A DNA stretch of 64,000 nt, taken from positions 3,279,419 to 3,343,418 of the forward strand of contig CM030939.1 of the NCBI GenBank assembly GCA_018136815.1, given 5' to 3'. The translations under genes were made by a program, and so were the position numbers. This document shows positions 31,301 through 40,804 of the stretch, in pieces; position 1 is the first letter of the stretch; each line of letters begins with the position of its first letter. A model generated the notes under the pieces. That model was not told the origin of the DNA, made no database searches, and saw nothing but the letters and a program-made list of their open reading frames with translations. Origin of the DNA: Isochrysis galbana (lineage: Eukaryota; Haptophyta; Isochrysidales; Isochrysidaceae).

Positions 31301-31577
31301 TGTTGCGCTTGAGCTCTGCAAAGCAAGCACCGTTGAGGCGTCCCTCGAGACAGGCAGCCGCCCTGTGCGCCCCGTCACCACTCAGCGTCGCAAAGCCGAA
31401 GCTCTGGTGCAGGTTGACCTCGATGAGTCCACGGAAGCCGCATCGCTCTCGTGCCATCTCAGCGACTGCCTGCGAGACCCGCTCGACGCGGCTGGTCTGC
31501 ACGCCTCCAAGGAAGACAACGGTTGTCTCGATCGCCCGCTCCATCCGCGCCCGCTTCGCGCCCAGTTGCTGCTCCAT
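28322..31577 (-). CDS. PRIMPOL: PrimPol (DNA primase-polymerase) with N-terminal RRM-like and RanBP2-type zinc-finger regions
   Basis: Exons 31577..30842 and 30696..28322, with a 145-bp intron (GTACGT to TCAG), give 1036 residues. The catalytic AEP core is complete: WLYFDLEYD (Asp266, Glu268), KFSRHLVLQ (Ser399, His401) and NFVDLCVYSAKRPFRLL (Asp486). The UL52-type zinc knuckle follows as PCRFIGRPHKS and QRCWDPECR. PrimPol re-primes DNA synthesis past lesions in nucleus or mitochondrion. Unusually, the N-terminus has an RRM-like stretch (about 18-92, TTVVFLGG and SFGFATL) and then DWYCPSCAHFHAK with EVCQSCGEPRP (about 95-125), a RanBP2-type C4 finger. A Cys/His-rich insert follows the SxH motif. 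Met at 31577 is chosen because the 55 codons upstream are low-complexity; 31742 is the alternative. Confidence 0.88.
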
Positions 31578-32381
31578 TGGGACGCGAACCCACACGAGCA
31601 ACCCCAGCTTGCGCGCGCACCGCTTCGCCACCAGCCCCCTCCCCCCCCTCCCCCGCCCGCCCCCACTAATATTCTCTCTCCCTCTCCCTCCCTCTCTCTT
31701 CTCACCTAATCTCCGTCTCTCTCGCCCCTTCTCGTTCTCCACCCCGCTCTCTTCTTGTCTTCTTTTGAATCTGTAGACACACCTTTTCGCCTAGAGCCTA
31801 GAGTAGATATAGGAGTACGAGAACTCCTCCTCTCCCCCTCTCCTCCCCAGTTGAACACATACTGAGTGTACGACGGCTACTCTCTCTCTCCTCACTCTCT
31901 CACGCCGCGCGGCGGGAAAACAGCTCTACAAGTAACAAGTAAGTGGTAAAAATAATACGCGCGTTCACTTTTTTAGGGGGGGGTGAGTATATAGCCCGGT
32001 CACTCACTCATTTTAACCACTATTTTCCACCTCCCCTGGGTGTCCAAGGATTCCTTAGGCCCCCCCCTACCTGCCCCGGCAACTCCCTCCCCCCTCCGAA
32101 CGACCCCCTCCCGCCCCACGAAGGGCAATGGCGTCGGTGAGTGACTCCCCTCTCTTCCCCCGCTCGTGGCGGTCTATTTTGGGAGATTGAGGCGGGCGCT
32201 CACGGGAGGGAATCGGAATGGTGAATGTGGGGCGCATCACTATTAGAAACGCGGAGCTTCCGCGACGTCTGATCGGCCGCGATCGGCCGAAGAATGGCCT
32301 GGAGATGGTGGCCATGCAGAGCCTAGAGCTCTCGCGAGCAGGGTGGGGGGTCAAGGGTAGGTCGCACGCTGGTGCTTAAGG

Positions 32382-32786
32382 TTAAGGGTCGCACACACTC
32401 GTATTGACCCATCCTGGCCCCTCGCACCGCAGGAATGCCTCGATGCGATCCGGCCCGACGCCGAGGGCCACGGCCCCATTGACGTCGACAAGCGCTCGCT
32501 CGGACGCCTGGAGGTACAACTCCTCAAGTGCCGTGCGGCGCGGCGGGCCGGTCGTGACCGGGCCATTCAGGACCTGCCTTAAGCCCCCCAAAGCCTCCTG
32601 GCCCGGCCCCACGCGCTCGCGCCAACTGTTGATCCGAAATCTTGAGTGCTGGTGTGTGGCGTGTTCACCTCTCACCTCCGCCTTCACCGCAAAGGCGTGT
32701 GCCGAAGCCGCAGGGCCGACAAATTGGGCATTGGGCTTCTGGGGCGGCACCTTCTGAAATTGGGCTTGGTTGGCCATCCAGTGCAA
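32382..32786 (-). CDS. Hypothetical protein
   Basis: 134 codons without low-complexity bias. The sequence includes HQHSRFRINSWRERVGPGQE and ALEELYLQASERALVDVNGA, which read like real helical protein. No family recognised. It may be one exon of a longer gene; no flanking exon could be proposed. Confidence 0.35.
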   Translation of the reverse strand: MHWMANQAQFQKVPPQKPNAQFVGPAASAHAFAVKAEVRGEHATHQHSRFRINSWRERVGPGQEALGGLRQVLNGPVTTGPPRRTALEELYLQASERALVDVNGAVALGVGPDRIEAFLRCEGPGWVNTSVCDP

Positions 32787-33069
32787 GTGGATGAACGTGA
32801 AAATGAAAATGCCGGCAGCGCGCCGTATTGTGTTCGAATGTTGTGGGCGGTTTCACGCGTATCAGCGCCGCGTAGACAAAAGGGCCAACTGCAGCGCCGC
32901 GCAGACAAAGGCGCCGCGTATGAAAACAACACCGTAGAACAAAACGCCGCGTAAAAAAAAGGGCCACTGTCGCGTAGAGCACATACGGAGCCTTGGGGCC
33001 AGTGCGGTAAGGGCGACCAAGGGCGGTGCCCTCAGGGTTCCCGCCCGCCCTCCGCGCCCAGAGTTCCCC

Positions 33070-33650
33070 CGCGGAAAGAGTGAACGCACGGCGTGCACCT
33101 TCCTGGAAGTTGCTATGCGCACGCACGGCGCCCCCGCGGGGGGCCGATGCACATCGCGCCGTGCCCGTGCCCGGCGTGCACAGTGTGATTGCAAGTCATC
33201 ACACAGGCTGCGTAACGAAACATCTCTTATATTGCACGTTTACGTAGTTGTGCGCCTTAGGCGGCACGCAGAGGGAAAAAGTCGGCATGCGCACGCACGG
33301 CGTCTCCGCGGGGGGACCGATGCACATCGCGCCGTGCCCATGCACGGCGTGCACATTGTGATTGCAAGTCATCACACGTGCTGCGTAACGAAACATCTTT
33401 TATATTGCACGTTTACGTAATTGTGCGCCTTAGGCGGCACGCAGAGGGAAAAAGTCGGCATGCGCACGCACGGCGTCTCCGCAGGGGGACCGATGCACAC
33501 CGCGCTGTGCCCAATGCACGGCGTGCACAATGTGATTGGTGCTCAGTGGATACTATTCATTAAACTGCATGTTTATGTAGTTGTCGGCCTTAGAGGAAAA
33601 GCGTTTGCATGCGCACGCACGGCGTCCCCGCGGGGGAGAAAAAGCAGAGA
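33070..33650. repeat. Tandem repeat of about 172 bp, three to four units
   Basis: ACGCACGGCG recurs at 33121, 33293, 33466 and 33615 (spacings 172, 173, 149). Units share GATGCACATCGCGCCGTG, GTGATTGCAAGTCATCACAC and CGTAACGAAACATCT. The last unit is shortened. Open frames through it differ between units, so coding is unlikely. It could be a small satellite or a set of regulatory units. Confidence 0.85.
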
Positions 33651-33699
33651 AAAAAGTTGTTATCCCCCCACACGGCTAGCCCTTATTTAATCTTAAAAT

Positions 33700-33910
33700 A
33701 CTACACACATAACTGTGGACATTTGATCGCTCAATTCGACTGATGCCCCACAATTGACGGAACGACACCTTGCTGCTGCGTGCTGCTGCTGCGATGTTTA
33801 TGGTGCTATGACAGTGACAATGGTCGGTCGCTTCCCGAATGATCAGTTAGAGCGGAGCGTCTCGTCGTTTTATGCGAGCCTTTCGGCAAGACCAGGTGCT
33901 TTCGCTACGA
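33700..33910 (-). repeat. Fragment of the ORF-bearing retroposon
   Basis: The minus strand from 33905 encodes LVAKAPGLAERLA then a stop, the same C-terminal peptide as in copies at 36222 and 59981. Sequence beyond the stop diverges and the standard tail is not seen. Confidence 0.5.
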
Positions 33911-34481
33911 GGCTAAAGTTTAGCTAAAGTTCTCGCTTAGCGCTTAGTTGTAGCCTACCTTTTTCATTCTCGATGAATACGGGGGTGCTGAGTTCTAGCG
34001 GTTATTTAAGCTTGGGTTTCCTTCCCCGAGCGGCCTTATGAGTGCGCATGGAGCTGTGTGAGTTCGGCGGGAGGATATTAAAAGTTTTTTTATACTTAAT
34101 GGCGATCAATTATTATAAGATTATTAGTCGTTAGTGGGAATAGGCGCTAGGAGCGATGATGAGGATCGATATTGGATAACAAATGATATTGTGTAAATCC
34201 TGCCCCGCCTGCGTAATTTTGCACAATACTGTGTCGCGACAACGAGGACGACATCATATGCAAGCACCAAAATAATGAATAATGAATGGTGTAGACGTCC
34301 TCCGTGCGCGAAGCGCACAAATGTGCTGCCAGCAGCATGGGAGCATTACCCGTGCCAACCCGTCGAACACTCTTGTTGTGCTCAGGAAACGCTAATCTGG
34401 CTACCGCCATTTGACCCCACGCGCTACGACATATCGAGACGAGATGGATCCCATAAGGGCGTGGGAAGTGCAAGTGAGGGT

Positions 34482-35027
34482 CTAGCTAGGCCGCCACGGC
34501 TCGTAACCTTGGGGCCGCCGAGCTTGTGATGCAGCCAAGGATTCTCGCACGGCATCGAACTTGCAATATTTCGGCGCACGTTTGCCGTAGATGGGCTGAG
34601 AATCCCGAGCCTGATATGAGATTGTTTCAGCTGTAGAGAGCTGTGAAAGCAAGCTGAAGCGAGAAGTGCGCTGTATCGCATCATCAGGAGGAGCTAGAGG
34701 CTCTACCCCTGGCGTTTTTGTCACCCTGGGCTGATCCCTTACCTCTCGAGCCCATGAGCTCGATGCGGGCGGTCCGGAGGCAGTCTGGCTCAGGTAGTCC
34801 GAAGCCTTGTAGCAGCAACCCTTCCGTCCTTCTGCTCTGCTACGTTCACGGCTGCGTGCGATGAGCTGCTGTACACTGATCACCTCCTCCGGACCCCGTC
34901 GAGGGTCAGTAGTCTCGACAAGCAGTGTCCGTCGTGCCAGCTTTCCTGTCAGACCAATGTGCACAGTGCCGTACATAGATGCGGCGACCGGAAGGACGGT
35001 GCACAACACGGCGAGGCTGGCGCGCAT
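34482..35027 (-). CDS. Predicted secreted protein of unknown function
   Basis: 181 codons in one exon. It opens MRASLAVLCTVLPVAASMYG, a good signal peptide. The mature part is Arg/Ser-rich with a short acidic patch and ends RRPQGYEPWRPS. It contains SRFSLLSQLSTAETISYQ and a Tyr/Lys-rich KRAPKYCKFDAV. No family recognised. In a complex-plastid alga, such a leader could also begin a plastid-targeting signal. Confidence 0.5.
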   Translation of the reverse strand: MRASLAVLCTVLPVAASMYGTVHIGLTGKLARRTLLVETTDPRRGPEEVISVQQLIARSRERSRAEGRKGCCYKASDYLSQTASGPPASSSWAREVRDQPRVTKTPGVEPLAPPDDAIQRTSRFSLLSQLSTAETISYQARDSQPIYGKRAPKYCKFDAVRESLAASQARRPQGYEPWRPS

Positions 35028-35282
35028 CTCGGCCGTCCCGTCTGGATCCGCCTCTGGGGAGAGTCACCTTGAACATTACGCGTACTGGTATTGCTGTAAG
35101 GATTTCTGTATACTCTGGAGTATTACAACTTCTTTCCCAGATTCCTAGGAGTACACAGAATACCCAGAATCGAGCATCTCTGAACATGCCTGGAGTTACC
35201 AGAGGTTCTTTTTTTTGAGCATGTGAGGCTCTAGATGTCTAAGGGTCAACATTTATTTTACCCCATAGAAATGGGGCTTATC

Positions 35283-36174
35283 CAACTAAGTTTATACTTA
35301 GTTCGTCAATGGGGGGGCACGAGCCCCCCCCCCCCTTTCTCCACTCCTCCCCTACTCCTCCCCTGCCATGGGCCATGGGGGATGGGGGAGGAACCACGCT
35401 TGCCAGGAGCGGACTGCAGGCTGCCCAGCTGACCCACTCTCTCCCTGGCAGGCTCGCCTGCCTCGCGCGTCCTGGGCTCTGGGCTGTCGTGGCCAGCGGC
35501 CAGCCCATCGCTCCAACGCCCCCTCCCCCCCTGGTCGACAGGCACACCGGTGCATAGTGGGGGCCCCGGGGCCCCTGAGGCTCAGGAGCGCCAGCGAGGG
35601 AGAGGCAGGGGAGAGGGGAGACCAGGGCCCAGCCCCAACGCCCCAACCTCCTCTGCCCCCTGAGCTGGCCTCCAGGAGCCTCCAGAGCTCCAGAGGTCGC
35701 CAGGGGCAGCTGCAGGCCTGCCGCTGCCGCTGGCGCGCCATCGCGCGCATGCCGCAGGAGAGGGGAGAGAGAGAGAGAGCGCGCGGAGAAGGGGGTGGGC
35801 GGAGCGCGGAGCGAGAACTCCGCTCACCGAAGAATAGATAAGTTCCGCACCTGTTTACGTTTACAGGATAAGTCGGGTCTGAGGCCGCCGCCAGTCCGGT
35901 AGGCATAGGAGGAAGGGGGGAACGGATCACGGATCACCGGATCACCGGTCACCGGCGGTCACCGGTCACCGGGGGGGGGGGGGGGGGGCACGGGACCATA
36001 TCTAAGCCCTTCACCCCTATCCCCCTAATAGTGCACAGGGTGAGTCGCCTGATGGCGGGGGGACAAGGGCCGGAGGAGTGGGAGTGTAGAAAGTATACTA
36101 CGTGTAGGTAGTGGTACAAAGTGGTTCCATGCGCCGCGAGTGCGGTAAGAATAATATGAAGTTTTTTAGAAATG
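35283..36174 (+). repeat. Hairpin-headed retroposon with 15-bp target duplication
   Basis: Target copies GAAATGGGGCTTATC lie at 35268-35282 and 36175-36189. It starts with the hairpin CAACTAAG, TTTATA, CTTAGTTC and ends GCGGTAAGAATAATATGAAG then a T-run. Its body matches 27166-27924 in reverse. A G-run of about 20 lies near 35971-35988. Non-coding. Confidence 0.82.
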
Positions 36175-36221
36175 GAAATGGGGCTTATCTAGGAAGCGGT
36201 AGCCTCTACCCAAAAACAGAA

Positions 36222-37071
36222 CAACTAAGTTTATACTTGGACGCGATGGAGCGCGCTGCCGCGACTCCCCTCTCCTTCGGGCCCCCCGCCGAGGGCGGCC
36301 CCCCTGCCCACATGGACCTGTCGCTGGCAAAGCGGCCGCGTCCGCCCTCAGAGGCCGAACAGGTGCGCGCGACCCCGGTCGCGCCACACGGCCCGTGGCC
36401 TCGGCCACACCTTGCACAGCAGCCATGCTGGCCCCCCCCATGGGGGACAGCAGACTGCAGGACCCAGAGAGACAGCAACAGGCAGGAGGGACCTGCACTC
36501 CACAGGGCATGCCTTATGGCAGAGGCCACACCCATCCCGACGAGGGTCGCGCCGCCTCGGCGGCGCGGCCCGCGGCCGGGTGGCCCTTATGGGCACAACA
36601 TTCTGAAGGGGAGAAAACCTAAGCTGAAAAGACCGTTAGAGCTCAGCGCCCCCATTTTTACAGAAGACGACAAAGGAAAGCTGGTAATGAACGACAACCT
36701 TGGCCTCGTAGCAGAGGCACTCGGCCTAGCCGAAAAACTCGCCTAAGGCCGAGGCGCATCTCCCTCCTAGAAAACACCCCAAAAAGGGACGGGCGATGAA
36801 AACAAAGGAGACGCAGCAACAATCATCCACTCACACCGACGCAGGGAGAAGCGGGCCACCTAGAGGCACAGGAGGAGGGCGAGGACAGACCACTAGGGGC
36901 CGGTGCACCCCCGCCCTACCCAACCCCCCCCACAACCTGGGCCCCTAAGTAGAGCACGAGGGGAGTTGCCGCAAGGCGGGAAGTGAGGGAAAGGAAGGGA
37001 AAACGGGCGTGGCTACGATAGACAGCTACATAGCCGCGCGCGTGGCGAGAATATTAAAAGGTTTTTTTTTT
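36222..37071 (+). mobile_element. Short ORF-bearing hairpin-headed retroposon
   Basis: Flanked by ACCCAAAAACAGAA at 36208-36221 and 37072-37085. It starts CAACTAAG, TTTATA, CTTGG and ends GAGAATATTAAAAGG plus about ten T. It carries the 166-codon ORF 36246-36746. The 3' part (GTAGAGCACGAGGGGAGTTG onward) is shared with 50956-51859, 59981-60371 and 61126-62945. Confidence 0.85.
36246..36746 (+). CDS. Retroposon ORF, short form
   Basis: 166 codons starting 24 bp behind the element start. The Pro/Arg-rich N-terminus (MERAAATPLSFGPPAEGG, then SLAKRPRPPSEAE) is shared with the ORF at 61150. The C-terminus ELSAPIFTEDDKGKLVMNDN then LGLVAEALGLAEKLA is shared with copies at 51420 and 60330. The central 270 residues of the long form are absent. 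No enzymatic motif seen; a nucleic-acid-binding role is possible given the basic N-terminus. Confidence 0.55.
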   Translation: MERAAATPLSFGPPAEGGPPAHMDLSLAKRPRPPSEAEQVRATPVAPHGPWPRPHLAQQPCWPPPWGTADCRTQRDSNRQEGPALHRACLMAEATPIPTRVAPPRRRGPRPGGPYGHNILKGRKPKLKRPLELSAPIFTEDDKGKLVMNDNLGLVAEALGLAEKLA

Positions 37072-37109
37072 ACCCAAAAACAGAACCTCTCCTCCCCCTT
37101 ATCCCTTCT

Positions 37110-37287
37110 CGTCAGAGTTTTATTGTTGTGTTAGTATAACCTTAGTGCTGCGGGACCGTAGCCCTTCGACGGCAACGGAGCCCCTCCCCCGCGATGGGGG
37201 TGTGCGCGGTTGGCGCATGGCTCGTCCGGTGTATGTGGCTAGGAATGCTAGCTAACAAGATGTCATACGACGCTATAAGTTCTAACG
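37110..37287 (+). repeat. 178-bp repeat R1 before the copia fossil
   Basis: Near-identical to 3881-4058, from CGTCAGAGTTTTATTG to TATAAGTTCTAACG. The next bases, TGGTACC, resemble the start of a tRNA-Met primer-binding site, so this copy could be the terminal repeat of the adjoining copia element. The same repeat also occurs at genes with no copia sequence. Confidence 0.75.
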
Positions 37288-38380
37288 TGGTACCCCCGCC
37301 CCCGCCGAGAGGTCACCGCAATCTCCATAACACCAGCGCGCGCGTCGACGCTCAAGGGTGCAACACATCATCGAATGGACTCGACGCATTCGATGAAAAT
37401 CTTTCCTTCGAATTTGTGGCTGCCGAGCGGGCCACACGTTCCCACAACTGGTGGGACCTGGACAATATGGTCAGTCTACACAAATTCTTCAGTGGTGGCC
37501 GATACCAGATCCGCAAGCATTCACCAGTTCAAGGGTGGGAAGGACACCAACGATTGTGATGTTGCGCCCGCCGCCAACGACGCCAATCTACCCGACCTAG
37601 CTGAGGCTAACGAGGCTCATCTCGCCCAAGATGATTGGCCTCCACTCAACAACGAAGAGGTTTATGATGCGTTCATGAGCGTTTTCAATTTTCAATGTCA
37701 ATTGTAATCGCGGCCAACGAGCATCGTCGACATGGATCAACGATTCCGGAGCCACTAGACACATGGTGAATGATCCCAGCTTATGCTTTGACATCCGTCC
37801 GTCGCAAGGAGAGCGCATCCGAGTTGCGGATAACAAGCTCATCGAAGTGATTGGCGTTGGCTCTGCCCTCGTCGCCGTCGGCGATAACCAACATATGCAC
37901 CTCTCCAATGTTTTGATCGCGCCTAAGTTAGCCTCCAATCTCTTCAGCGCACGGTACGCCGACGAGCATGACAATATCAAAACGATTCTCAACACACCTA
38001 ACGGCCAAGACGAATTCCGTATCATTCTCCCGAATGGACACCATATCCCTCTTGATCGCACCGGCAAGCACAACACCATCCGTGCATTCGCAACTCGGCA
38101 CGAGCCGCTAGATGCTGAACACGACATTCTACACGCACGATTTGGGCACGCGCACGCCTCTCGAATTGACCAAGCTCTCCACAAACTCAATCTTGGGAAA
38201 TACAAGCACGACTCATCTACGTGCGAAGCTTGCCTCAAGAATCGTCGTCGCGCAAACAAAGTCAAGGCTAGCACGACTCAAACCAAATATTCCTATTTTG
38301 GCGAGTGCGTCACTAGCGATACCATAGGCCCATTTCCTCGGAGTCTAATTGGTCAATACGAATACGCGGTTTGCTTCTAA
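37288..38380 (+). mobile_element. Ty1/copia retrotransposon fossil (protease to start of integrase)
   Basis: Recognisable parts in order: a gag-like segment, the protease signature DSGATRHM near 37745, the GAG-pre-integrase domain with HARFGHAHASRIDQALHKL and a zinc-type CEACLKNRRR, and the start of the integrase. The rest of the polyprotein is missing and the copy is broken. The upstream R1 may be its terminal repeat. Moderately old. Confidence 0.85.
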
Positions 38381-38382
38381 GA

Positions 38383-38490
38383 AGGTGCAACCTGAGGTCT
38401 GGTTTTTTTTTCACCACCGCCCCCTCGTTTTAGTATAAAAGTACAGGATCACCCACACTTTCGAGGGTGGAGGGGCAACTTGCCCCCCCC
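38383..38490 (+). promoter_or_regulatory. TATA-containing repeated module, copy 1
   Basis: About 105 bp from GGTGCAACCTGAGGTCTGG through a T-run, CACCGCCCCCTCG, TTTTAGTATAAAAGTACAGG and AGGGGCAACTTGCC. TATAAAAG is a strong TATA box. It is nearly identical to 38704-38812. Confidence 0.6.
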
Positions 38491-38703
38491 CGTGTGGATA
38501 CAAAAGTGCAGGTTTCAGATGGTAATCTGACGAGCGAGCAGTGGAGTTATCACCGTTTTAGCTTGCTTGTTTTTTTGACCATTTCTCTAACGACTAATAT
38601 TACTGTGAAGATGAGTGCAAAGCTAATCGAGATACCCATGGGTACAATGACGAATACCCAAAGGTGCCACGGCATGTCGCGTCTTTAAACAAGAGGTCTC
38701 ATT

Positions 38704-38812
38704 TTTAGAAGGTGCAACCTGAGGTCTGGTTTTTTTTACCACCGCCCCCTCGTTTTAGTATAAAAGTACAGGATCACCCACACTTTCGAGGGTGGAGGGG
38801 CAACTTGCCACC
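38704..38812 (+). promoter_or_regulatory. TATA-containing repeated module, copy 2
   Basis: Same layout as copy 1, 321-323 bp downstream. It lies directly before the ORF at 38867-39169, with the TATA box about 110 bp before its ATG. Confidence 0.6.
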
Positions 38813-38866
38813 CGCAGTTTGCCCTCTGAAAAAAGTCGTATTCAATATAGAGGCAAGCCCAGCACC

Positions 38867-39169
38867 ATGAACGCAAGCACCTGCACACTCGACGGTCACA
38901 CGGTCAAAATACTTCCCGAAGGCCAATGGTGTGGCACGCAATTCAATTGGAAGCCACTGAATGCACTACAGGTTGATGAGTGCCGCGCCACAGCAGTAAG
39001 TGCAGGCCTTGACAAACAAGGCCGTCCGCTCGTACATGCATGCGATGTCGACGCCAGTTTCAAATGCAGGGCGAAGGCCGAACATCGGTTGTGCACCCAG
39101 GACCCAGTGTGTGTGCTTGATGCCACCCAGGTACCCGCTTTTCTCGACAACGTGACAAGACTTCTTTGA
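38867..39169 (+). CDS. Small ORF of the virus-like cluster
   Basis: 100 codons from ATG 38867, 6 cysteines (for example FKCRAKAEHRLCTQDPVC), no membrane segment, no family recognised. It follows the TATA module. A small Cys-rich protein is all that can be said. Confidence 0.4.
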   Translation: MNASTCTLDGHTVKILPEGQWCGTQFNWKPLNALQVDECRATAVSAGLDKQGRPLVHACDVDASFKCRAKAEHRLCTQDPVCVLDATQVPAFLDNVTRLL

Positions 39170-39227
39170 GTCAAAGGAGAAGGTAAAACCCGTCACGAAA
39201 CACAAACACCCACAAAAAACCACACAC

Positions 39228-39298
39228 TGTGGTTTTTTTTTCACCACCGCCCCCTCATTTTAGTATAAAAGTAGGAGGGGCAACTTGCCACCCCTCAT
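39228..39298 (+). promoter_or_regulatory. TATA-containing repeated module, copy 3 (shortened)
   Basis: T-run, CACCACCGCCCCCTCATTTT, AGTATAAAAGTA and GAGGGGCAACTTGCC, without the middle CAGGATCACCCACACTTTCG part. It precedes the ORF at 39285-39800. Confidence 0.55.
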
Positions 39299-39800
39299 TT
39301 CAGCAGGCATCGTGCTTACAAGTATTTCAACATTTTTTTGCTCAATAATTAGCGAGAGTGTTGGATCTATCTATGCGCCACCAATCAGCGCTCACGAACG
39401 CACCAGCATACTCAGAATGCGCCGACCACGCCACGCGCGAGAGACGGCCACTTCGCAGCTTGCTCAGCACACCCCTCTCTCCCAGCTCATCGGCTGCGGT
39501 GCGCTCCGTCAGATGGCCGTGCACATGTCGAGCGCGCCGGCCACAGACTGGAAGTGGATGTCTCGGATGGCCACCTACATGCACCCGCGGCTCACACTGC
39601 ACCTGCTCGGGTGCAATGAACGACCACCCGTGGCCTGCCGCGTCGCGGCGGGGGTGTGCGTCCTCCCCGTGACGCACCAAGAGGCCGTCCGAAGGATCCA
39701 GGAGGCGGTGAAGCACGCGTGCTATGCGCCCGGGGGGAAGTTTTACCGGGCGTGCCAACTCCGATTCGAAGCTAATTCGGCAGCTGCGCATGCAACCTGA
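39285..39800 (+). CDS. Hypothetical ORF of the virus-like cluster
   Basis: 171 codons, or fewer from an inner ATG near 39408. A short hydrophobic start (ISAGIVLTSISTFFCSIISE) is followed by a soluble-looking part with HQEAVRRIQEAVKHACYAPG. The stop codon lies inside the recurrent word GCAACCTGAGG. No family recognised. Confidence 0.4.
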   Translation: MPPLISAGIVLTSISTFFCSIISESVGSIYAPPISAHERTSILRMRRPRHARETATSQLAQHTPLSQLIGCGALRQMAVHMSSAPATDWKWMSRMATYMHPRLTLHLLGCNERPPVACRVAAGVCVLPVTHQEAVRRIQEAVKHACYAPGGKFYRACQLRFEANSAAAHAT

Positions 39801-39829
39801 GGGTGTGGTTTGTTGTTTCGTGACGGGTT

Positions 39830-40174
39830 TTATGTCCTCTTGCTGCGTCTTTGTGCAGCCTGTTGCAATGTCTCCTTCCCCTGCCGGGACAGGTTCATCT
39901 TGTTCGTCTTGTAAAAGCGGAAAATTTTCGTCTTCCATAACGTCAGCAGGACAAGGATACAAAGCACAAAGAGCACCCCGATCGCAATACCGGCCCTCTT
40001 CAAGTTGCCCTTCCACGACAACTCCAAGATACCGATGAGTGCGCTTGGAAGCAGTAACCAGAACGCGAGGCCACCCAACAGGCTAGCCAATGGGAAGACG
40101 TCGTAGTCTTCTTCGAAGAAATCGCAAAAAGAGCCCTCGCCCAAAAGTTTTTTGGAGCCCAATAATTGGGGCAT
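39830..40174 (-). CDS. Small predicted membrane protein
   Basis: 114 codons with two membrane spans (about residues 28-52, LASLLGGLAFWLLLPSALIG, and 61-80, GIAIGVLFVLCILVLLTLW), a Lys-rich loop and a basic tail. Unlike its neighbours it is on the minus strand. It could be a membrane protein of the virus-like cluster. No family recognised. Confidence 0.45.
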   Translation of the reverse strand: MPQLLGSKKLLGEGSFCDFFEEDYDVFPLASLLGGLAFWLLLPSALIGILELSWKGNLKRAGIAIGVLFVLCILVLLTLWKTKIFRFYKTNKMNLSRQGKETLQQAAQRRSKRT

Positions 40175-40804
40175 CAGTCGAAAAAAAAACCAAACTTGGG
40201 GTTTCAGTCTCTTACGACCGGGCTACGCACTACCCGTCCGTCTATTTTCTCAAATCGAAGGATAGCGGCTCAACCTACTTTTATAAGTAGGGGTCAATGG
40301 GGGCCTCGCGCCCCCCTCTCTCCATCGCGGACACCCCCAGGGGTGGGCCCGTACAATCAACCACAGCCCCTGCCCTTTGGCAGGGGCGGGGCAATCATCA
40401 CACTGAGAGGGTGCAACTTGAGGTTCCCTTTTTTTGTTACACGGGTTGTGTCTATTTTGGGATATAATTTTTATTGACTCCCGATTTATCACCGTTTAAG
40501 CTTTTTCTCCTTTTACGTAGGAATGCCTCAACAATTCTTCCAATCAGTCCATTCTCTGACTTCATGTTTCATGTCACTTGCTTGGTAATAGCCTCCACTT
40601 CATTCAACCTCAACTAGGCAACCAGGTGCTGGGTCACGACGCAGGAATGTTACAGGTTTGGATGCAGCCGACTTAGGCGAAGAATTGTTGCTGGCCTATG
40701 TCTTTGACGCTTGAGCACATTTCAGCCTCGAAGGTAAGCTTGTACCTTTCTCGGGAATGGCAACGATTGGGAGAATCAGGGTTTCGCCTTTGGCGATGGG
40801 GGAG

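Larger units (their letters stand above)
35225..37109 (+). mobile_element. Pogo-like element right-end fragment split by two retroposons
   Basis: 35240-35282 continues at 36175-36221 and again after 37086 when the two insertions are set aside. The reassembled order CCCATAGAAATGGGGC, then GAAGCGGTAGCCTCTA parallels 11505-11550 of the intact transposon. The insertions at 35283-36174 and 36222-37071 each have their own target duplication. Confidence 0.65.
38381..40560. mobile_element. Virus-like cluster of small ORFs with repeated TATA modules
   Basis: Small unrelated ORFs are each preceded by a near-identical module with TAGTATAAAAGTA and AGGGGCAACTTGCC, and bounded by GGTGCAACCTGAGG words (38383, 38704, 39789, 40410). 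TTATCACCGTTT(T/A)AGCTT occurs at 38548 and 40487. Repeated compact promoters before small genes resemble integrated DNA-virus or virus-satellite segments. No capsid, ATPase or polymerase is recognised. Treated as an incomplete fossil of uncertain family. Confidence 0.4.

Noticed and set aside
39342-40016. 224-codon minus-strand ORF
   Set aside because: Overlaps the plus-strand ORF 39285-39800 and the membrane-protein ORF 39830-40174. Its sequence looks like an antisense shadow (His/Arg-rich, no hydrophobic core).
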